In this document: piece by piece, positions 1-6,589 of the stretch | Numbering within the stretch: position 1 is the first letter of the stretch | Layout: every line of letters starts with the position of its first letter | Assembly (NCBI GenBank): GCA_004296865.1 | Contig: SCVQ01000322.1 | Location: 1 to 6,589 of the forward strand | Length of the DNA: 6,589 nt | From: Nitrospirota bacterium | GTDB lineage: Bacteria > Nitrospirota > Nitrospiria > Nitrospirales > Nitrospiraceae | Direction: 5' to 3' | The notes under the pieces: model-generated | What the model saw: only the letters and a program-made list of their open reading frames with translations | What the model was told of the DNA's origin: nothing | Databases searched by the model: none | Position numbers and translations under genes: made by a program

Positions 1-1
1 A

Positions 2-313
2 TCGGACGGGTTCCTCGTTCAGACCGCCGTCGATGGGCAAGCTGCGCTGGATGCACTACGGCTGAACGCCTTCGACGGCGTAATCCTGGATATCGGAATG
101 CCTCGCATAGATGGCCTTGCGGTACTGCATCAGATCAGAGAACGCCATTTCACGATGCCGGTCGTGATCATTACAGCGGCCGAGGCCAGGGAGCGAGCCT
201 CCTTGGCAATGGAGGCTGGGGCACAGGCCTATCTGCTCAAGCCATTTGATGCGGCACAGCTCAAGCAGGTCATCGGTCAGTGGTTTGGTTCCTCCAGCGC
301 AGGAACCCGATAG
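2..313 (+). CDS. Response regulator receiver (REC) domain, C-terminal part; 5' end outside window
   Basis: The reading frame is open from the first bases of the window to a TAG at 311-313, giving 103 visible residues. These cover most of a CheY-like receiver domain. The phosphoacceptor Asp sits in 'VILDIGMPRIDG', the conserved Thr follows in 'VVIITAAEA', and the conserved Lys is in 'YLLKPFD'. The first ~25 residues of the fold (beta-1 with its acidic pair, and alpha-1) are missing, so the true start lies upstream. An ATG at 98 is in frame, but it falls just after the phosphoacceptor Asp and cannot be the real start. The chain ends about 20 residues after the Lys, so no output domain follows. 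It could be a stand-alone regulator or the C-terminal receiver of a hybrid kinase; the window does not decide. It is followed by a 231-base spacer, so co-transcription with the downstream operon is not certain. Confidence 0.85.
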   Translation, partial: SDGFLVQTAVDGQAALDALRLNAFDGVILDIGMPRIDGLAVLHQIRERHFTMPVVIITAAEARERASLAMEAGAQAYLLKPFDAAQLKQVIGQWFGSSSAGTR

Positions 314-330
314 CAATCCAATTGTACTGG

Positions 331-358
331 ATCGGATAACTCGTTTGCCCTATCCGAT
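331..358. repeat. Perfect 8-bp inverted repeat in the spacer after the receiver gene
   Basis: The arms ATCGGATA (331-338) and TATCCGAT (351-358) are exact reverse complements around a 12-base loop, 17 bases past the TAG of the upstream receiver gene. No T-run follows, so it is not a standard intrinsic terminator. It could be a weak RNA hairpin at the 3' end of the upstream message or a dyad operator. The rest of the 314-544 spacer shows no convincing -35/-10 pair or sigma-54 element to my eye. Confidence 0.4.
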
Positions 359-529
359 ACGTTCGATTCCATAACACCGCCCCTCCACTTTCCCTGTCAC
401 TCACGCGGCAGTCTCACAACCTGCATGAGATCAACACATTAGAATCGCTCACCGAACTGGCCGCACATCGCGGCATGCCCGTTGCTTTGCTTACTGACGA
501 CAGCGTGATGGTGCATCAACTTCAGGCCC

Positions 530-536
530 AAGGAGG
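530..536 (+). promoter_or_regulatory. Strong Shine-Dalgarno site for the small membrane protein gene
   Basis: AAGGAGG lies 8 bases before the ATG at 545 and is a full-length match to the anti-Shine-Dalgarno sequence. It fixes the start of the 62-residue gene and is the main reason to treat such a short frame as real. Confidence 0.75.
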
Positions 537-544
537 AGATAACC

Positions 545-733
545 ATGACATGGGGAACCATCATCACAGGGATCTCGCTGTTCGGCATGCTGTCATTGGC
601 CGTGTATGAAGCGCGGTTCGATGATTTCATAGAGGCGGACAAAGGCGATCGGGAAACCGGTCCCGCCTCCTTCCTGCAGGTGCATCAGAGAACTCCCGGC
701 ACATCGGCTTCGGCAGCGAAGAAAGCGGCCTAG
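545..733 (+). CDS. Small hypothetical protein with one predicted membrane segment
   Basis: This 62-residue protein has an ATG start placed by an excellent ribosome binding site (AAGGAGG, 8-base spacing). I do not recognise the family. Residues about 5-21 (TIITGISLFGMLSLAVY) are hydrophobic and would form a single membrane-spanning helix. An acidic stretch follows (EARFDDFIEADKGDRE), then a low-complexity tail rich in Ser, Ala and Lys. With no Lys or Arg before the helix and both charge types after it, the topology is not obvious. The stop is 30 bases before the ATG of the histidine kinase, so the two are probably co-transcribed. The downstream kinase has no membrane segment, so this protein could anchor or regulate it, but that is inference from position only. 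A non-coding alternative is less likely given the ribosome binding site. Confidence 0.65.
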   Translation: MTWGTIITGISLFGMLSLAVYEARFDDFIEADKGDRETGPASFLQVHQRTPGTSASAAKKAA

Positions 734-763
734 GCTACGCTGGCCGTGGCTAAAAAGGTCACC

Positions 764-2722
<1,959 letters not shown>

Positions 2723-3108
2723 GCCGGCGGTCAGAAAGCCCATCTGTCTGAGCCTCATCAAAGCCGGCTATGAAGTCGTGGCGGCCGAGAACGGCGCCCA
2801 GGCCATTAACACCCTGGACTCGTCCGGCACGCCCTTCATGGCGGATACCATCCTGTGCGACCTCATGATGCCGCAATGCGACGGGGCTCAGGCCATCTCC
2901 TACTTTCGTGTCCGCTACCCGTCTGTTCCCATCGTGATTATGACCGGCGCTCCGGATTTCGTGCTCACAGAGCTCTTACGGAAGCAAGGGGTCACCGACT
3001 ATCTGCTCAAGCCGGTCTCGGAACAAAGGCTTCTGCAGACAATTCGTGTGACCGTCGCGCTCCACGCGCTTCGCAGAAGGGACGCTACAAGCTAACCGCA
3101 AGCCAACC

Positions 3109-3115
3109 AAGGAGG
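3109..3115 (+). promoter_or_regulatory. Strong Shine-Dalgarno site for the second regulator
   Basis: AAGGAGG lies 5 bases before the ATG at 3121. It is much stronger than the site of the first regulator and suggests that the second paralogue is translated independently and perhaps at a higher level. Confidence 0.7.
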
Positions 3116-3120
3116 ACACC

Positions 3121-3558
3121 ATGGAACTATCCAGGCAAGACGCAATGAACGGGAAGATGGGGCGCGTACTGGTGGTCGACGACGAGGCACAAGTCAGAAA
3201 ACCGATCTCGTTGAGCCTCACAAAGGCCGGCTACGAGGTCGTGGAGGCCGAGGACGGAGAACAGGCCATCAGGACCCTGAATGCGGGCGACAATCCGCTC
3301 ATGGTGGACACCATCCTGTGCGACATCCGCATGCCCAAGATCAACGGGACCGAGGCGATTACATATTTCAGAAGGCAATACCCCACCGTGCCGGTGGTGG
3401 TCCTGACCGGATACCCGGACGTTGACATGGCCGTCTCACTGATGAAGCGAGGCGTGCAGGACTATCTGGTCAAGCCCGTGTCCAAGGAAGAACTGTTGAC
3501 GACGGTCCATAAATCCGTCGACCAGCACCTGCTCTTCAAAGACCAATTTGTGGTCTAG
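3121..3558 (+). CDS. Single-domain response regulator (CheY-like), second of a tandem pair
   Basis: This 145-residue protein is the same length as the preceding regulator and aligns with it without gaps. I count 77 identical positions of 145 by hand, so the pair arose by duplication. The receiver residues are all present at matching positions: D20-D21, D68 in 'ILCDIRMP', T96 in 'VVVLTGYPD' and K118 in 'YLVKPVS'. No output domain follows; the tail ends 'LLFKDQFVV' and, unlike the basic tail of its twin, is hydrophobic/mixed. Identity is concentrated in the phosphorylation core and alpha-1, while the alpha-4 region and C-terminus differ, which are the usual partner-contact surfaces in receivers. 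I infer that the two share the upstream kinase but contact different partners. The start is fixed by the strong AAGGAGG. It lies 25 bases after the previous stop and is the last plus-strand gene before the convergent lolA. Confidence 0.92.
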   Translation: MELSRQDAMNGKMGRVLVVDDEAQVRKPISLSLTKAGYEVVEAEDGEQAIRTLNAGDNPLMVDTILCDIRMPKINGTEAITYFRRQYPTVPVVVLTGYPDVDMAVSLMKRGVQDYLVKPVSKEELLTTVHKSVDQHLLFKDQFVV

Positions 3559-3645
3559 CGGGAATGCGAGAGAGGCGGGCGACGGATGCCGCCGATGACG
3601 TGCCGGCCCGAGATGCCTACCCGCCAATCACGTGTGCAAGCGCGC
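3559..3645. other. Convergent intergenic gap, no clear terminator
   Basis: These 87 bases separate the stop of the second regulator (plus strand) from the stop of lolA (minus strand). I see only GC-rich short complementarities, such as GGCGGG at 3574-3579 with CCCGCC at 3620-3625, and a 10-base palindrome AAGCGCGCTT at 3638-3647. There is no stem followed by a T-run in either direction. Termination may be Rho-dependent or occur further on. Confidence 0.5.
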
Positions 3646-4344
3646 TTACGGCGGGCTCAGGGACGGAGCCTTCACGACCGCCACGCCGGCCGGCACATCG
3701 AAGTGGAAGAGGGTGTTTTTGAGGCCGGTATTGGGTTTCAGCCCGGTGAAGTGAAAGGTCGAGACGTTCCCGCTGATCTCATGGATGGACACCCGCTTGA
3801 TAAAATACGTCTTCGGCTGGACTTCCACGACGATCCGGGCCACGGTGCTGACTGATTGCTCCCCTGTCTGTTTGGGGAGCAAGGTCACCAACGGGATGCC
3901 GCCCTCCCCACGCTCGCCGGCGGCGGCCAGATCCAGATCGAACTGCTCTTCAAGATTGGCCGCTCCTTGCAAGAGCTGCAAGGGCGCCTGAGATGCCGCC
4001 ATCTGCGTCAGCTTGCCGACCAGCACCTGTTTGTGCTCCGGCACGTACATCATCACGTCGTTCTGGTTGACATAGATCTCTTCCACATTGGGATCCAGGT
4101 AGTCCCAGCGCAGCCTCCCCGGCTTCTTGATATACATCTTCCCGCGCGAGGTGATCGGCGTGGCGAACCCTTGGATCCTGGTGAACTGCGTGAACTCCGC
4201 CTGCAAGTCATGCGTCTGCTCGTAGCGAGCCTGCAGCTTTTTGACAACTTCCTTCACATCCTTCATATCGCCTGCGGCCATACCCGTCGCGGCCATGAAA
4301 GGAGCCGCAAGCGCCGCGAGCGTCACGAGCACAAGGCCTCTCAA
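3646..4344 (-). CDS. lolA: Outer-membrane lipoprotein carrier protein LolA
   Basis: LolA is the periplasmic chaperone that takes lipoproteins from the LolCDE transporter and carries them to the outer membrane. From a TTG at 4344 the protein is 232 residues. Residues 1-~24 are a classic signal peptide (MRGLVLVTLAALAAPFMAAT, then GMAA before the mature GDMKDV). The mature part shows the family pattern: 'LQARYEQTHDLQAEFTQ' near the N-terminus, 'GKMYIKKPGRLRWDY', 'VTLLPKQTG', 'ISGNVSTFHFTGLKPN' and a final 'FHFDVPAGVAVV'. It is slightly longer than E. coli LolA (203-residue precursor). I chose TTG 4344 because GGAGG lies 4 bases upstream and the signal peptide begins at once. An in-frame ATG at 4470 overlaps the ftsK stop (ATGA) but would put 42 Arg-rich, non-signal-like residues in front. 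It lies downstream of ftsK on the same strand, as in E. coli, and is probably co-transcribed. Confidence 0.9.
   Translation of the reverse strand: MRGLVLVTLAALAAPFMAATGMAAGDMKDVKEVVKKLQARYEQTHDLQAEFTQFTRIQGFATPITSRGKMYIKKPGRLRWDYLDPNVEEIYVNQNDVMMYVPEHKQVLVGKLTQMAASQAPLQLLQGAANLEEQFDLDLAAAGERGEGGIPLVTLLPKQTGEQSVSTVARIVVEVQPKTYFIKRVSIHEISGNVSTFHFTGLKPNTGLKNTLFHFDVPAGVAVVKAPSLSPP
3856..3882. repeat. Perfect 9-bp inverted repeat inside lolA
   Basis: TTGCTCCCC (3856-3864) and GGGGAGCAA (3874-3882) are exact reverse complements around a 9-base loop. The repeat lies within lolA codons for 'LLPKQTGEQS', a region where the family normally keeps its 'PK' motif, so it is part of the coding sequence. 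As RNA it would form a stable hairpin on either strand. No T-run follows on either side, so it is not a typical intrinsic terminator. Confidence 0.5.
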
Positions 4345-4348
4345 CTTT

Positions 4349-4353
4349 CCTCC
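4349..4353 (-). promoter_or_regulatory. Ribosome binding site deciding the lolA TTG start
   Basis: Read on the minus strand, GGAGG at 4353-4349 is followed by AAAG and then TTG (4344-4342), directly before the signal peptide. The competing ATG at 4470 has only an AGGAG about 10 bases upstream. Confidence 0.55.
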
Positions 4354-4384
4354 AACGTCGTGTGTTCCCTCTGTGGTTTGACCC

Positions 4385-4419
4385 GGCCGGTGGCGGCAAG
4401 CGGGCGCCCCCCACCGGCC
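4385..4419 (-). repeat. Inverted repeat in the ftsK-lolA junction
   Basis: GGCCGGTGG (4385-4393) and CCACCGGCC (4411-4419) are perfect 9-base arms around a 17-base loop, all GC-rich. If lolA starts at 4344, this lies in the 122-base untranslated gap between ftsK and lolA and could form an RNA hairpin that tunes read-through or stabilises the lolA message. There is no T-run on the minus strand, so full termination is unlikely. Confidence 0.4.
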
Positions 4420-4466
4420 AGAACGGGTGGCCGGCATAGCGTCAGGGATATCCCGTCCGATTCTGT

Positions 4467-6589
4467 TCATTCCTGTTCTTCTCCTACCGCGCCCCGGCGC
4501 ACCAGCACCTCGCGCCGCCCGTCACGACCCGCGGCGCCGACAATGCCTTCTTCTTCCATCCGCTCAATCATGCGCGCCGCCCTCGGATAGCCCACGCGCA
4601 GACGCCGCTGGATCAGCGAGGCGGAGGCCTGGCCGGAGGACATCACCAAGTCCTTAGCCTGCTCGTAGACCTCGTCCTTCGCGTCTTCCTCTTTCGCCTC
4701 CTCTTGCCGCAACGAGTGCAACTCCTCGCTATAGGCCGGCGCAGCCTGCTTCTTGACGAACTCCACCACTTGCCTGACATCGTCGTCCGCCACGAAGGAG
4801 CCATGCAGGCGGACGAGCTGCCCGCTGCCGGTTGAAAAGAGCATGTCTCCTCGCCCCAGCAAAGCCTCCGCCCCGTTCGCATCCAGAATAGTGCGGGAAT
4901 CTGTCTTGGACGAAACCTTGAACGCGACCCGCGCCGGGAAATTCGCTTTGATCAGGCCGGTGAGCACATCCACCGACGGCCGCTGCGTGGCTAACACCAG
5001 ATGGATGCCGGAGGCTCTGGCCATCTGCGCCAGCCGCGCGATCTTTTCTTCCACTTCCTTGGGAGCCACCATCATCAAGTCCGCCAACTCGTCGATCATC
5101 ACCACGATGTAGGGCAACGGAGACGGCGGCGTCTTCGGCGCGGCGATCGAGCCGCTCGGCTGAACGGCCTCCGGCACCGCACTCTCTCCCGCCGAGAGCC
5201 GGGCCTCCTCGGACAGAAACTCCACCAGCGGCTTCGGTGACTCCGGCTCCTTCCGGAGACGCGCGAGGTCCGAAAGACGAATGCCTTCTGACGCCGCCAG
5301 CGCGGCGGGCTCCCGTTCCATTTTATCGGACGGCGCTGCAACGACGCCCTGGGCCTCCGCCACCGTCCGATTGTACGAATCGATGTTGCGGACATTGGCT
5401 TCGGCCAGCAGCTTGTACCGCCGTTCCATTTCCTGCACCACCCACCCCAGCCCGCGTGCCGCCGACTTGGCGTCCGTGATCACCGGCCGCAGCAGATGGG
5501 GAATCCCCTCGTAGGATTTCAACTCCAGCATCTTGGGATCGATCAACAACAGCTTGACCTCGTCCGGCCTGGCTGAGAAAAGGATGCTCATCAGCACGGT
5601 ATTCAGCCCGACGCTCTTGCCGGCGCCGGTCGCGCCGGCCACCAGCAGATGGGGCATGGCCTTCAGGTCGGCCGTCGCCGGCTGCCCGAAAATATCCTTC
5701 CCCAGCGCCAGCGCCAGCTTGCTCCTGGACTGGGCCTTGATGAAAACCTCGCTGGTCATCACTTCTTTGAGCGACACGGTCTCCCGGTAGCGGTTCGGCA
5801 CTTCGATCCCCACGACCGATTTTCCCGGCAGCGGCGCCACGATCCGAATACTCTCGGCCTTGAGTGCCAAGGCCAAGTCATCGGCCAGGTTGACGATGCG
5901 GGCCACCTTCACGCCAGGCGCCGGTTCAAACTCGTACATGACCACGACGGGCCCCGGATGCACCTCGATGACTTTTCCCTCGATCCCAAAACTCTGCAAC
6001 GCCCGCGTCAGCACCTCGGACTGGGCCTTCAGCTCCTCGTCGCTCATCCGATCCAGCGGGCCGGTTGGATCGGACAGCAGTTCTCTCGGGTCCGGCAGCA
6101 CATAGCCGGTCGCCGCCACGCCGGCCGCCACCACCGGCCGCTCCTCATCCTCGACCTCGGGCTCCACGACGGCGGCAGGCTTCTTGGCCGGCTTTCCCTG
6201 ACTGATGACAATCTGGGCCCCCCCTTCGGCAGGCGGCGTGTCCGATCGTTCTGCGTCAGCGGGCCGGTTGATCTTGACCGGCTTGGGCTTGGACTTTTTG
6301 ACTGTCTCCGGCCGCTCGGATTTTTCTGATCGTTCCGGCAGGACGGCGAGGACCATCTCCCTCAGCTTGGCCCACCAGCCCGGCACGCGTTGCCACAGCT
6401 CAGCCAACGACATCGGGGTGGACAACAAGAGCGAGACAACCAGCCCGGCCAGGACAAGGATATGCGCGCCGGTACTGGCAAAGTAATTGCGCAAGCCCCC
6501 GGCAAGAAGTTGACCGATCGTCCCCCCCGCCAGACCTCGATAGACCCATCCGCTGACAAGGGTTGGAACGGCACCCAGTTCCAAGTGCA
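4467..6589 (-). CDS. ftsK: DNA translocase FtsK (N-terminus outside window)
   Basis: FtsK is the septum-anchored hexameric ATPase that pumps chromosome termini into daughter cells and aids dimer resolution at dif by XerCD. The frame is open to the window edge, so the first membrane helices are missing. Counting from the codon at 6584, residues ~38-55 form a late membrane helix (AHILVLAGLVVSLLLS). A charged, Pro/Lys-rich linker spans ~84-155. The alpha/beta motor region begins near 'DPTGPLDRMSDEEL' (~172). Walker A is GATGAGKS 317-324, Walker B is IVVMIDE 493-499, and the conserved 'QRPSVDVLTGLIKANFP' starts at 534. The winged-helix gamma domain occupies ~635-697 ('ASLIQRRLRVGYPRAARMIERMEEEGIVG') and reads the polarity motifs. 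Between 'RNIDSYN' and 'LPYIVV' is an insertion of ~84 residues, longer than usual. A TTG at 6584 is not the true start. The TGA at 4469-4467 overlaps a possible ATG of lolA. Confidence 0.96.
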   Translation of the reverse strand, partial: HLELGAVPTLVSGWVYRGLAGGTIGQLLAGGLRNYFASTGAHILVLAGLVVSLLLSTPMSLAELWQRVPGWWAKLREMVLAVLPERSEKSERPETVKKSKPKPVKINRPADAERSDTPPAEGGAQIVISQGKPAKKPAAVVEPEVEDEERPVVAAGVAATGYVLPDPRELLSDPTGPLDRMSDEELKAQSEVLTRALQSFGIEGKVIEVHPGPVVVMYEFEPAPGVKVARIVNLADDLALALKAESIRIVAPLPGKSVVGIEVPNRYRETVSLKEVMTSEVFIKAQSRSKLALALGKDIFGQPATADLKAMPHLLVAGATGAGKSVGLNTVLMSILFSARPDEVKLLLIDPKMLELKSYEGIPHLLRPVITDAKSAARGLGWVVQEMERRYKLLAEANVRNIDSYNRTVAEAQGVVAAPSDKMEREPAALAASEGIRLSDLARLRKEPESPKPLVEFLSEEARLSAGESAVPEAVQPSGSIAAPKTPPSPLPYIVVMIDELADLMMVAPKEVEEKIARLAQMARASGIHLVLATQRPSVDVLTGLIKANFPARVAFKVSSKTDSRTILDANGAEALLGRGDMLFSTGSGQLVRLHGSFVADDDVRQVVEFVKKQAAPAYSEELHSLRQEEAKEEDAKDEVYEQAKDLVMSSGQASASLIQRRLRVGYPRAARMIERMEEEGIVGAAGRDGRREVLVRRGAVGEEQE

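Noticed and set aside
746..748. GTG as the start of the histidine kinase
   Set aside because: No Shine-Dalgarno sequence precedes it, while the ATG at 764 has AAAAAGG at a 5-base spacing. The choice changes only 6 residues and is not certain.
3559..3645. Bidirectional intrinsic terminator between the convergent operons
   Set aside because: Only short, widely spaced GC complementarities and a 10-base palindrome are present, with no T-run on either strand.
3856..4590. 244-residue plus-strand open frame opposite lolA and the end of ftsK
   Set aside because: It is antisense to the clearly recognised LolA and FtsK, has no domain character, and is rich in His, Arg, Leu and Pro, as expected for a shadow frame.
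5649..6329. 226-residue plus-strand open frame opposite ftsK
   Set aside because: It is antisense to the FtsK motor and linker. The Arg/His/Gly-rich sequence without motifs is a GC-driven shadow.
6582..6584. TTG at the right end as the start of ftsK
   Set aside because: It begins in the middle of the membrane region, the frame remains open to the window edge, and FtsK normally has further membrane helices before this point.

Overview
The window looks like chromosomal DNA of a moderately GC-rich, Gram-negative (diderm) bacterium. It carries lolA, which only makes sense with an outer membrane and lipoproteins, plus cytosolic two-component genes with multiple PAS domains. The single-domain response regulators (with a 'DTILCDIRMPKING'-type core) and the overall codon use remind me of Nitrospira/Nitrospirota. 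That is an inference from memory of family style, not a proven assignment.

Layout. Plus strand, 1-3558: the tail of a response-regulator receiver domain cut by the window edge (2-313); a 231-base spacer with a perfect inverted repeat; a small predicted membrane protein with a very strong ribosome binding site (545-733); a cytosolic REC-PAS-PAS-HisKA-HATPase hybrid histidine kinase (764-2722); and two tandem, equal-length, paralogous single-domain response regulators (2658-3095 and 3121-3558). The small gene, kinase and two regulators are tightly spaced or overlapping and probably form one operon. Minus strand, 3646-6589: ftsK (N-terminus outside the window) followed by lolA. This is the same ftsK-lolA order known from E. 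coli. The two strands converge at 3559-3645, where I see no clear intrinsic terminator.

How it works together. The plus-strand block is a signalling module: a soluble PAS-sensing kinase with its own N-terminal receiver, able to phosphorylate two stand-alone receivers that carry no DNA-binding or enzymatic output. The visible module therefore has no output of its own and must act through protein-protein contacts or feed another relay. The minus-strand block is housekeeping: FtsK moves chromosome ends through the division septum, and LolA ferries lipoproteins across the periplasm. I see no tRNA, rRNA, CRISPR array, IS element or phage gene. Nothing here is clearly a new biological system. The items most worth a second look are the small membrane protein ahead of the kinase, the out-of-phase kinase/regulator overlap, the long insertion in the FtsK motor domain, and the ftsK-lolA junction.
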